NCBI GenBank assembly: GCA_025093985.1 | Contig: JACAAK010000001.1 | Span: 2,604,001-2,668,000, forward strand | Length of the DNA: 64,000 nt | Reading direction: 5' to 3' | Source of the DNA: Calvatia gigantea | Taxonomy: Eukaryota; Basidiomycota; Agaricomycetes; Agaricales; Lycoperdaceae | In this document: piece after piece, positions 46,273-56,850 of the stretch | How the letters are laid out: each line of letters opens with the position of its first letter | How positions within the stretch are numbered: the first letter of the stretch is position 1 | Program-made: the position numbers and the translations under genes | Notes under the pieces: generated by a model | What the model saw: the letters and a program-made list of their open reading frames with translations, nothing else | Told to the model about the DNA's origin: nothing | Databases searched by the model: none

Positions 46273-46315
46273 ATATTGGACTGGAGGTAGAAGCGATGGT
46301 CGGCGGGTAAGAAAC

Positions 46316-49028
46316 TTAATCATCATCATCAAAGCGACGTGGTCCCCCCGAAGTGCCGCTAGACACGGTCCCGCCTTTGTTGACGGAAAGATCGATTTTG
46401 TCGCCCTTTTCCAGGTCCTTGAACTATTTCGACATTTGGGTAAGGCGAAGGGACGCGGGAAATAGGGTTACGTACAGTCAGCTCACGGGTCCTATGTAGA
46501 CTCTCGATCTCGTCGATCCTGTCTCTGACACCGTCCAGTAGTTCATCAAAACCGTCCTCCTCGCAGACCTGCCGTGCAGCATGCAGGATCAACATGGAGT
46601 CAGGTCGGACGTCGTGGTGGATCTAAAATTGTATCATCAGCGGGGCTCGTCCAGCAAACACCGGGAGTAAACACCGGGAGTTTACCCACATCGATCGCGA
46701 TAATGTTAAGATGGTCTAGTTCTGTGGAACAGCAGAGTTAGCCTTTCGTGAGGGTTCAGGTAAAGATATAGACCAACCTTCCATGAAATCCGTCCGTGTC
46801 ATGATCTGCCGACACTTTCCCTGTATAGCGCGACCAGGTCAACATATGCGAGCATACCAAGAGGAAATGATGTACATAAGAAATTTTAGGCAGGGGCAGG
46901 TCGGGGAGATCGTCGGGATTCAGGGTGCCATCTTTGATAGCGTCCTCCCTCTCCTCTTCTTGTTCCTTGCGAATTTTGACGAATTCCCTGAGTAACAACC
47001 ACGAGCAAGAGCTCCATTTTTGCTGTCACCAGAATCATCAATGCGCTGTTTGGGAGGGAGAATAAATGGTCACCTCATCCATGACATCGTCATCACAATC
47101 GGGAATCAGACCTATAAGAAACATATAAGTCTACCCAAGCCTAGGTCAGGCGCAGTGCCCACCAATCTGGCTCATCAACCATTCTTTCTCTACAGCCAAC
47201 ATGTGCTCAGCGGTGTGGGTCATGTCCTTTGACCTAGAAACCTAGGCTGCAGTTAACATTGAGTAGACTTGGACTAAGGAGCAAGTCACATACCTTGTTC
47301 AGATATGACAACCTTCCCCCAACCATATTCACCACTTCTTCTAAAACCTGTGGTTCAGCTGGACGTCGGCTAACGGACATGCGTAGACGCTTGATCGCAT
47401 GCTTGGCTTCAATGTTGTTGAGGTCGTATATAGAAACGGTCTAATAAAGAATATCTAAAAAAATTTGGATGAGGACAATGGGACAAAATTGACCCACATG
47501 CATTCGAGTACCGGTTCTCCCTATTTGGTGGGGTTTAGTGGGACGGGAAGTCAAATCCGGAACGAATAACACATACGCATGAAATGGTACGGCCAGAAAT
47601 CATCACTGGGGACAAATCGTCAGAACAATATTGACGAGGGAAGGGGGTGTGGGCTTACGAGCTAAAAACCATGGTCAAAATGCCTGTCCAAGAAATAAGA
47701 TATTGAGCAATGAAGATGGTGAAGTGGCCTACCGCTTGCAGCCCAGGCTTCCGCCCTCTGTTGTAGCTGCAGAAGCATGGCTCGTCCGTCATCGTCGTTC
47801 TTGAAGTGATGAACATTATTGATGATGAGAACAAGCGGTCGGCCCCTCCTTCGTGAAACGCGAAGAGCAACCTTCTCCAATTTGTTCAGGGCTGGATCAA
47901 ATATTTAGTAGGGAAGTTGGACAATAAAGTTCACCGTTACCTCTTTCGATATCCAGACGGGCTCCCCCTGAACCACTTCAACAATTGGCCATCAAGAGCT
48001 AGTTCAAGATATTTGTCGGACGAACCTTCTCTGGGGTCGCGCCTCTGGAATAGCCCAGTTTGAGAATCCTCGTTGAACTCGTAATTGAGCGCCTTTCCAA
48101 GTCGTAGACGGAATACTTCGAGGTCAGGGTGGGCATCACACATAGAAACACCCTCAGCTTGGCATCCTGCCATTGACTCAAAGATCATTGAGCCTTTTCC
48201 TGAGCCCTATCCACATGGCAAAATCATTCAGTTGGGCTAGGCTAGTCTGGGGGGGGGGGGGGGGGGGGAAACACACCTTTGGTCCTAGTAGCATAAAGTA
48301 GTGACCAGGCTCTTTCCCGTGCACAATGGAATCGACAAAGTCCTGCTCCTTTCTACGTAGATCCATGGTCCATGGCCCGGCCTCGTAAACTTCATGGGCT
48401 TCGCCCTCAAATTCATCAATAGGTGGGCGTTTGGTATGTTGCTTCGCAAGTTCAAGAGCTGGATCGTAACCGGGGGAAAAGGCATCCTCGATCTGGGGAG
48501 ACTAAGAACATATTTTGAACATGCGACAAATATGGCTGGCTTGCCTTGTCGAGCACATTCTTCTTGTACCACTTCACATAAGCGATACCGCCAACGAACA
48601 CTAACATGATTAAGTCAATAGCCGATCAACGACCTTGGTGCCTTGCCGCGCTCACCCATGCCCAGTCCAATGACTGTGGTCAACGCCGCGTCGAACAGTG
48701 GGGAACGGGTGATTTGGAATACACTACTTCCCCCAGGACCAGGACCTCCACCTCCTCCAGGCGGGTTGAATCCGGGAACGTTCAGCGACTCCGTACGTTC
48801 GTGGACTTCGTGGCGTGGGTGTGGGTGTGGTGTTCGAGGAAGAACTACTGGCTTCGGTTTTGGTGGAGGAGGGGTTGGGTCATTATCATTAGTTGGAATA
48901 TGTACGAAGCGAATGAGGGGAAGTGTTCTCATTCTGTGGCTACACTTGGGACAGAGAAGAGAATGATGGTGGGACAGACGCGCGTGGCGGCCCGCGGCTG
49001 GAAGAACCAGCTTCTGTAGCGAGGCCAT
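46316..49028 (-). CDS. Membrane-anchored AAA-type P-loop ATPase, probably mitochondrial
   Basis: Starts MASLQKLVLPAAGRHARLSH at 49028, a basic Ser-rich presequence-like start. A Pro-rich linker (PHPHPRHEVHERTESLNVPG) and a single membrane segment (GLGMVFVGGIAYVKWYKKN, about residues 121-140) follow. Walker A is GPKGSGKGSM (about 214-223), split by an intron. LEVFRLRLGKALNYEF and RPLVLIINNVHHF (about 308-320) mark the Walker B place, where Asn-Asn replaces the usual Asp-Glu. Later exons give YDLNNIEAKHAIKRLRMSVS, VGGRLSYLNKV, WLMSQIG, LIPDCDDDVMDE and LLREFVKIRKEQEEE. The C-terminal part HDVRPDSMLILHAARQV, RIDEIESLHRTREL, FKDLEKGDKIDLSV ends FDDDD at 46316. I recognise the architecture as a fungal AAA-type protein but cannot give a proven function. 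One intron has a GC donor (GCAAGC) where the left copy has GTAAGT. Confidence 0.82.
48249..48268 (+). repeat. Homopolymer of 20 G
   Basis: Twenty consecutive G (C on the gene strand) lie within an ATPase intron, about 8 nt after the 5' splice site. The left copy has only a short G-rich patch at the same place. Such runs are unstable and error-prone in sequencing. Confidence 0.9.
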
Positions 49029-50446
49029 TTTCCAAGCGGTTGGGATCGAGGAGAGAGAAAAATCAAAAGGAAAGACGCTAAATGTCATGTCAAATTTGTT
49101 TGGAGAACTTATTCCTGCAATTCACCACGTGCCTTCCTCTCCCTCAGGCTCCCGTCCTGTCCCTTCGCCTCGACCCAAATCCTTGGCAATAATCGTGGGA
49201 TATCCATAGTAGCCCTTATTACTATCACACGTTCGCACTTGCCTGATGACTCTGCCAGGATGTTGGCGACGTTGCTGTGATAGGCCACTGTTAGTTTTAG
49301 AGATACTTACTGCATATTGTTCACACCCCAAGTTCAAGCCGATGGTGACGTACTTCACAGCCTGCCCGGTTACGATATAAACACATTTGCCCGTCAATTC
49401 CCGTCAGTTTTCAAAATACGTCAGCGACTGCTTGCTTTCCTGCGTTGAAATGAAATCAGTGACAATTTATCTTTAGAAAGGCGGCTGACAGTCGCCCTCA
49501 GTCAAACTCTCAACAAAACTATGGCTCACCTCAGTGTCAAACCACCCTCTTTCACCGTGTACCTCGTGTTACTGTTCCAATGCGTTGCGCTTTTGTCACT
49601 GGATTCTCCTCGTGGGTCCATTCTGGATCTCCCACTTTCGTTCTTTGGCACCAACTATGGGTATACTGCATGACCACCCTGAGCATGGTTGTGCCTGCTG
49701 TGAACACCAGCACCGGAAATCGCACTTTGGTTGCACATGGCGCAGCATGGGGAACGAGTACAGAGCCCGAGTGCTTTCCCCCCACAAGGTACCCGGCCTT
49801 CATAGGCCATTTAAAGTGAGAGGTAACAACGGGGTTTGAGAGACTGCGCACTATTTGACCCAACTCTACCTCAACACCTCGCTTTAAACAAAATCCTTGC
49901 GAATGGTAGTTTGATCGGGGTACGTGGAAGATGTGTTCTTCCTCAACCATACGTGGTGAAGTTGTCCACTGTTCTCTCAACACTTGCCACCCCACACACA
50001 ATAAACCAGTTTTCAACAAAGTCTATTGCCTGGAAGAAGAGCAAGAAAATCAGCTATCAGCTAGAACAATTATGCAGTATAGTTCCGCGCCAAAAAAATA
50101 CCCAAAAAAAGTAGAATATCAAATTCTCAATACAGTACGCTAGCCCCTACTAGATATCAAAATGGCACTCGGCCAAGGTTACATTTATCAAAGAGATGAA
50201 TCCGAGCTAAAAAGAGACCGGGAAAGTGTCGACAAACAGTATGCTGGTCAATAAGCCAGCTAATACGGCAGGCAGAGAATGTGATGTGCTGGTTGCGGGG
50301 ATTACGGGTCTGTGTGATATAAAACGACAGGAATGGTACACAAAGGAAGGAAGGAAGTGGGTGGTCAGTAAGGAAACCCGTGAGTTCGTTTTGTCTAAGA
50401 GATTTCAATCAAGCATTCAGAAAAGAAATTCCTTCATTCGGGTCGA
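49029..50446. other. Region between the ATPase start and the channel gene end
   Basis: About 1.4 kb, partly conserved with 42390-43504 of the left unit, which argues that it is simply duplicated flank. It holds the ATPase promoter and the 3' UTR of the channel gene. The only ORF with a feature is the short one at 49521. Confidence 0.5.
49521..49673 (+). CDS. Possible small secreted-type peptide, 50 aa
   Basis: A short ORF, too small for most gene finders, with a signal-peptide-like start: MAHLSVKPPSFTVYLVLLFQ then CVALLS, a hydrophobic core of about 13 residues. The remainder is about 24 residues ending NYGYTA. The counterpart in the left unit (near 42901) is not open, so either it has decayed there or it was never coding. 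Confidence 0.2.
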   Translation: MAHLSVKPPSFTVYLVLLFQCVALLSLDSPRGSILDLPLSFFGTNYGYTA

Positions 50447-53400
50447 TCAGTAACCTCGTCCGTAGGCCCCCCGCCCTGCCATGTTGTTCCCACCCCCTTG
50501 TCTTGGCTGCTGCCACTGTGCCGACGCCTGATACGCTTGTCCCTGCGCGCTACCTCCACCTCCTTGCACCGGTGTGCCCGACCTTGACATGTTACCCCAT
50601 TGCTGACTAGGACTTTGCGGCTGGTGTCTCCCGGCTCCGGCTCCAGTCATGTCCCACTGTTGTGAAGGCTGTTGCGGCGAATGACGCGACACAGGGGATG
50701 TATTGTTGCCCCACTGTTGGGATTGTCGCCTCGGTGCGTGACCATGCCCGCTAGAGCTCCACTGTTGCGAAGGATGCGAGGCGTGTTGACCTGGTGTGGG
50801 TGTAGGTGTGGACCGAGCATTATGGTACTGAGGATCCGTGGTATACGAAGGACTAGGGGAATACGATCGTTCTTGCGGACGATGGAGCGGTGCTTCACGG
50901 GACGCATTGCTGAACTGGTATAACTGAGGTGGAGTGTCTGGAACTAATGTCTGTTGCGACGAAAATCCTTGCTGATAATCATACGCCCGGGGACTGAGGC
51001 AGCGGTTCTTGCATAGAGTCGATGGGTGTCATCTCTATATCAGCAGCATGCGGGCCAGGTCCCTTAGCGAGATATGAATCATAATTGAGGAGTTTCGAGG
51101 TACTATTATTGGCGTAGAATTGTGACTTCTGGGGTTGCAATGTAGACCCGCCGTCCATCAGTGTCGTAGACGCAATCGACCGTTGGTCCCAGTCAAGTTC
51201 TCCTCGATCCCGTTGGTAAAGAGCAGGGTCATACTCCAAATCGCTTTGACTGATAGCTGCGATCTTGATACCACCAGGCACGATTTGCGCATCCATATTC
51301 TGTCCACCATACTCATCCAACCTCGCCTTGTCATTGTTAATCTTGCCAGAATACACCTGGGCCAAAAGCGGCATCATCTTGGCGTGCAACATCGGCGTAA
51401 AGAGTTCAGTGTGTAATGCGGGATGACCGAAACGCTTCTCGAGCCTGTTGCCTTTGTGATCGGCCCTCTCGGAGTGGACCTTGGCAAGGCGGAGTTCGTC
51501 CTCGGTAGAGGAGAAGTACGTGAACTGGGGCTGGAAGACACGGTTGATGTAAATCTTGTAGACTAAAACGATGAGCATGGGAGGAACAGTGGAAACCCAT
51601 TGGAAGGAGCTGAAGCGATACTGTAGGCCAATAGCTGGAAAATTAGGGAGTCAGTACCGAACTAAGCATATGTCTCAATATGTACGACGAACTGAGGATC
51701 ATCAACAATTGCATGAGAACAACACAGGCAAGAAGACGATTGATAACGACATTCCAGATCCGCTGTAAAGCTGGTCAATGACCTGAAGAATAATAAGCAG
51801 ATAAATCAACTTACTCCACCGCTTTCAACCTTGGACACGAAGACGAACATCAACTGGTACTTGTATACCCAAGAGCTCACCCAAAACACGATGGCGGCGG
51901 CAAGAGCGACAAGAGGGGCGAGGGGGGCGAAGACAAGACCAACAGCACCCATGAAAAGCTAACGCCAGTGGATCAATAATCTGAAGAGAATGATAAAACC
52001 TGTTATCAGTGAACTTACGATGTTAGAGCTGAAAACAAAAACAAGTCAGAAAATTAATGGTAGACGGTGTGGAAATCCAACTTACTAGTAAATGGAGTAT
52101 TGGAAATCTGGAGGTTGCGTCCATTCACGGATATCTCGAGGAGTGCGTCCAAATACGCTAACGGGTATTGAAAATCAGTGAATCAATTCAGACTAGAAGT
52201 GACTTATGACTCACTGGGTCTTAAAGGAAATCCAGACAAGGTTCACAATCTGGGCAAGGTCAAAGAGCGCCAGGAATCCACGGAGTCTGAATCCAGTTCA
52301 GCACTGCAGAAGATAAAGCTAGATTAAATGTAGACTCACGGGAAGAAAGTCAGCCAATAAGAAGCCTGGTTGATGTACGTTCTGTTGATAATATTCGGGA
52401 GCTCTGTAAAACAATCAGAGAAACAGTCTAGCAATAAACGATACAGAAACATACTGTGCATATTATCCAATATCTCTTGGAAGCTGGCTCTTCGACCAAT
52501 TTGTTCAATAATCTCCTTGACCGAATCTATTCAACGGATTCATCAGATCAATCGCATCAACACGAGGCAGAAAAAACTGACTGAAGATGACACCAATCAA
52601 AGTGAAAATGACAAGCTGACTGATGACCAAGAACGCGAAGTAGCGTGCGATGACAGCTCGGTCGAGTTTTGAGTGAGTGACAGCACCCATGTACTAAAAA
52701 GTGGTTCCATCAGTAGTCAGTCTAAGATGATTCTGGATAGTGTGTTACCCTGGTCAACCATCGCATAACAACAGGCAGGAAGAAACCAAAGATGCCGGAG
52801 ATAGCGGGCGGTAACACACCAGACACAAACGCGAAGGAAAACTCATTGGCATCAAACCAGGTTTGCAGGAATGGTACATATGCCCTCAACTATCAAAAGC
52901 ATAGATTAACACGGTCCCCCCATATATTCTGAGGCTCATACTCACAGAGTCCAAGTTGGCCAAGATGGAGATGATGAACAGTGGAACCGTGTTAAAGAAA
53001 CAGACAAGGCAGAGCCACAGGAAACCCATTGTCTTTTTGCGAGCAAGTTCACCCTGGGTATTGTTCATGTTGTTCCAGATCTACGAATCTAGTTGAGCAA
53101 GACCCCGACCAAATGCAAGGCGAGGCACTCACAATATCCTTGGGGTTGGGCGCCAGCGCAATAGCCGTGCCCTTGGGGTGCTTGCCTTTCAACATCTTGG
53201 CAACGATGTGAGCGTAAGGAACCGCAGCCATACTCGCAAAGCCATAATTCTCGGCCTTGCGAGTGTCAATCTGAGCACGGTACTCCTCAATTGCCGCTTC
53301 AGTGCGCTTGAGCTTAGCGCTACAGAGGGAACAATCAGCACTCTACTCGGGGGGACTGAGGATGTATCACCCACGTATAATAGTCGATTGCATCCTTCTT

Positions 53401-54380
53401 AACACCACCACACCCACAAGTTGTACCCACCCTGATCATAGGCCTCTTTGACTTTATTTTACCACCCTTCAAGTATTTGATCAAGACCTCTTCAAACTCC
53501 CTTACGGTCTCATTGTGATAGTCAATCAAATCTGGTAGCCTTCCGACCTTCCTACCGATGTGTACGCTGGTCGTTGGATACGGGACACCAAGACCATCAA
53601 AAATAGCCTTGATGCCTTCGTCAGTCTGAAACTTTTTCGGTACACTGGTGACCTGCAACGTCCGGGCATAAAAAGATTGGAGATACTCGGGCGAGCGGAA
53701 CCATGCATGCCTGAGTTGAACCATCCTCTTCCAGTGAATGTGTACGCAGAAGATGATAAGGAATGTGATGAGGTAGGTTACGACGACGTGAGCATAGAGG
53801 AACGAGCCCTTGACGTCGCGGATGGTGAGCATGCTGAGAATGTCACGGCTTTTGGTGGGAACGGTGCGAAGGTTGAAGACGACATTGATTGGGATGAGGA
53901 TGGCGCATGTGAGAAGAGCAATGCCGGTAAATAGCCACCGCATAAGACGAAGAAAGCGGAGGAAGGCGACAGCGTCGAGGCCAATTTTGTCCAAGAGTTC
54001 AGGTTCTTTGGTATGTATTAGCGGTGGTAGCCAGCCGCATAAAGAGTCAGATATCCGGGGAGGAGATTTGTTGCCGACGTGGTACTTGACTTTGGGCTCG
54101 TAAATAATCTAGTCATGGCAGCTGAGTATGTGTTGCAGCACATCTAAAGCAACCTGGAGGATACATACCTTGTTCTTCGGGCGTAATACATTGAAGAATA
54201 AGATAGTGACGACCTGTGGCAGAAGCCATCAGCAAGTGGAGCGCTGAAAAGATATTGAATAAGTGATGAACTTACGGAAATGACGCTCATGAGGGCGACC
54301 TGAGATCCGACGGCGGCGGGCGCCAGCGTCCGCGAGTTGTCGTTGAAAATATGATTGGCACCATCGACGACCGCGGCCAT
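50447..54380 (-). CDS. CSC1/OSCA-type calcium-permeable channel, paralogue 2
   Basis: Starts MAAVVDGANHIFNDNSRTLA at 54380. The CSC1/OSCA order is complete: VKYHVGNKSPPRIS, KIGLDAVAFLRFLRLMRWLF, the cytosolic loop with SPEYLQSFYARTL and VPYPTTSVHIGRKVGRLP, KHPKGTAIALAPNPKDIV, ELARKKTMGFLWLCLVCF, FGRTPRDIREWTQPP-like sequence near 52140, membrane helices to about 51560, then RFGHPALHTELFTPMLHAKM and DLEYDPALYQRDRGELDWDQ. The tail carries repeated SQQW units (HPSQQWSSS, QSQQWGNN, PSQQWDMT, PSQQWGNMS) and ends GAYGRGY. To join PLPQSPG to YDYQQGFSS the frame must shift by one base near 50986-50992, unless a 34-nt mini-intron is spliced. It probably acts in osmotic or mechanical calcium entry, like paralogue 1. 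Confidence 0.9.
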
Positions 54381-54700
54381 TGTGGTGGGAAGGGGGGATC
54401 TATGGGCGGGTTGGGGGGAAACAGGTGACTAAAAGATGCAGCGTCGTGGAGTTAGTGGAGCAAAATGGCCCTTGGGACCTGGATAATGAATAGTGGTGGT
54501 GGTCGCAAGGAAAAGAACGTGGAATATTAGAGCAATAGATAGACGACGTGAGGGACGGCCGCTGTCGTGGCCGGTAGTTGGTAGAAAGGACTAGGACGGG
54601 TGTGCAGTGGCCGTTGTCACGCTAACATTGTGAGACCGACTAAATTAGGCCCTTTTTGTTCTCCAACAAATAATAAAATAAAATAAAAATAAAAATCTTT
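54381..54700. other. Short gap between channel paralogue 2 and the NFKBIL1-like gene
   Basis: Both neighbours run leftward. This gap carries the channel promoter on its left part and the terminator region of the NFKBIL1-like gene, with an AT-rich AAATA-type patch at 54668-54696 just after that gene's stop, on its right. No ORF of note. Confidence 0.5.
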
Positions 54701-55851
54701 CTATTGCATCAACGTGTTCAACACACGAACTACTCTGCCAATACCTTCCCTGACGGTTTCCTGCTCGCTCTCGCGCACCAATTTCATAAATCTACCTTCA
54801 AACTTGTCTGGATGAAACCGTAAAAATGTCTCCCGTAGCACATCTTTACGGCTCTTCTCGGCATCTTGTGCCGTGTTAGGCAACAAAAACGCCGAGATGG
54901 CCTCTGAAGTGAGGTCCTCCACAGAAAACACCACTTGCTCCAATCTATGTTTAGATTTCTCCTTGTACGCGTGGAGAACTGGCCATGGGATATCACAGAA
55001 ACCAATTTCCGGGGGGGTATCTGCACCTCCGTCACAATTTGGGCTGCTGAGGAGTGTTTTCCACTTCGCGTGATATGCATCCCTGGCGTAATCCCATCGT
55101 CGGGCATCTCGCTCCCGTTTTTTCCGTCTGCGCTCCTCTTCGGCGGCCTTTTCCAGCCGCACCGTCTCTTCCCTCCGAGCCTTCTCTTCGGCACGTCGGG
55201 CTGCCTGCTCAGCCTTCTGCCTTTGTTGTTCTGCATATTCATTCGCGTGGGTTTTTCTGTCAAGTTGAGTATATGAACATCTACTTGCTATGCAACGGAA
55301 TCATCAACATACCGATACATTCCCATGCGTATCCACTCTGCGTATTCTTCTTCGTCCATATTTCGTGGGTCTACCTTTAGCCAACCACCATCTTCAAATA
55401 CATTGAACTGCGCCCTCGTCGAAGACGTCGTCCTCCATCTATCAGGCACATGTGCAAATTCGTTCAACCTCGCCTCTAGCGAGTCCAGCCTTTCATCATC
55501 CGCAAACGCATTAAACATTTTTTCCCTAAACCGCATCCGATCCATCTCAGCTCTAAGCTCATCCTCGTCCGGCTTATGGCGACGGGAAGGCTGCACAGAA
55601 TAACTGGTTGAGGGAGCAGGTTGTGGACCATACTGTTCCTCATCTTCGTCGCTAGATGCCCATTTTCTTTCTTCGCCGGCTAGGGGATCCTCAGTGGTTC
55701 GGTGGCGCTTCCGTGAATTTGAGGTTCCAGGCTGAGTGTCATCGTAAATGTACTGGTGTCGCCGTTTTCGTTTAGCCTCTTTCTTCTCCTTTTTGCGTAA
55801 GCGGTGGTGGGCTTCCTCTTCCGGTGTACGCTTGAGGTGAAGTTTGGGCAT
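54701..55851 (-). CDS. NFKBIL1-like (DnaJ-related) protein
   Basis: Start MPKLHLKRTPEEEAHHRLRK at 55851 is followed by a basic region rich in Lys/Arg (KEKKEAKRKRRHQ) typical of nuclear proteins. Next come an acidic linker, then FREKMFNAFADDERLDSLEA and FNVFEDGGWLKVDPRNMDEE. An intron at about 55310-55260 joins GMYR to KTHANEYAEQQRQKAEQAAR, a long charged coiled coil. The C-terminus gives FCDIPWPVLHAY, then VLRETFLRFHPDKFEGRFM, a degenerate J-domain-like block with HPD, then GRVVRVLNTLMQ. The architecture matches the NF-kappa-B-inhibitor-like-1 family without its ankyrin repeats, as usual in fungi. The animal homologue is a splicing-linked nuclear protein; the role in fungi is not established. 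Confidence 0.8.
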
Positions 55852-56073
55852 CCTGGAATTGAAGAAGGTCGTGATTGTGTCATCAACCTGCATTGAGACT
55901 CGTGATTTGGGCTTATGCAAGCATCTTCTCCCATAAATTGAGAGTGGTATAGACCGCGCAGCGTACAACAGTTCTAAATATCGAGACTATTACTAAATTA
56001 ATTATCAGTGATTAAAGTCTTGGAATAAGCAAAGGGGACCTTATAATAAGTCAAGTTCAAACGAGAGAAGTTA

Positions 56074-56722
56074 TCAAGGCTGTCCCTTCCTAAATGGTCT
56101 GATCACCGCTCGTCGAAATGGATCCAACACAAGCCTCGAAAACGCAGGAGCAAAATACAAGGACGCTCCAATGCGCACCGGCAACAACGCCTGATCAGAA
56201 CAAGGGGCCAGAGGATAAGCATTTCTACCATGTCATTGGTGGCACACATGGTACATGACCCACCTTGGTGACACCATACGCAACCACCGCATTTGCTATA
56301 TCTCCCGCGATGTGCCCTGGCACAGTCAAAACCTCATCCAAACTATCTACCTCCCCAGACTGTCTCTTCTCATACCCAAACATACCATACCGCCGGCCAA
56401 CTCTCGCAGCCCATCTATCACCTTCCTCCACCCAGCTGCGTACTTTCCGCTTGCCCCATACAACAATCGATTGTTCGCGTTCTATATTATCGCTCGAAAT
56501 AGATACAGCAGTGGTGTCCTTGATGACCGTGTTCACGATAGACTCGCCAACGCCCAGAGCACGCGAAGCGTAGAAAACGCCCACAAGCGGAGCAACCGCA
56601 GTCAATTCGTGCACTATTCCGAAGGAGACGATGAGAGACGGAAGTGGAGTCCCTGTGCGTGTGGAAATATTCTTGAGAGCGCTGGTGTAAGCTGCGAATC
56701 GGCCTTTGGGTTGTGTCGACAT
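56074..56722 (-). CDS. FAM210/DUF1279 mitochondrial membrane protein
   Basis: Start MSTQPKGRFAAYTSALKNIS at 56722. The membrane block LPSLIVSFGIVHELTAVAPL and VGVFYASRALGVGES follows, a signature of the DUF1279 domain. A variable soluble part with RKVRSWVEEGDRWAARVGRR leads to IANAVVAYGVTK. A 70-nt intron (acceptor before GCG) then continues ALLPVRIGASLYFAPAFSRL and ends RPFRKGQP at 56074. The reading that ends at 56225 is only intron read-through. Relatives are inner mitochondrial membrane proteins tied to mitochondrial translation. It is divergent from the gene at 56851, sharing a 128-bp promoter. Confidence 0.85.
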
Positions 56723-56755
56723 CGGACAGACCCAAGGTGTGGAAGGCTGCAGGGA

Positions 56756-56770
56756 CCCTAACCCTAAATT
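56756..56770. promoter_or_regulatory. Two telomere-type repeats (telobox) in a divergent promoter
   Basis: CCCTAACCCTAAATT lies between the starts of the FAM210-like gene (56722, leftward) and the unknown gene (56851, rightward). Interstitial TTAGGG pairs in fungal promoters are known binding sites of Tbf1/telobox factors. Binding here is inferred. Confidence 0.5.
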
Positions 56771-56850
56771 AGCACCGTGGCCTATTTTCGTTTCCTGACC
56801 CGAGGGTCGAACGCACTTCGCCTCAACTGGCTGGCTCCTAGAAGGGGTTC

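Larger units (their letters stand above)
44699..50760. repeat. Right unit of the tandem segmental duplication
   Basis: Partner of 39431-43720. It contains the open ATPase gene and runs into the 3' end of a complete CSC1/OSCA gene, so it is the likely source unit. It is about 1.3 kb longer because of the Tc1 insert. Confidence 0.8.
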
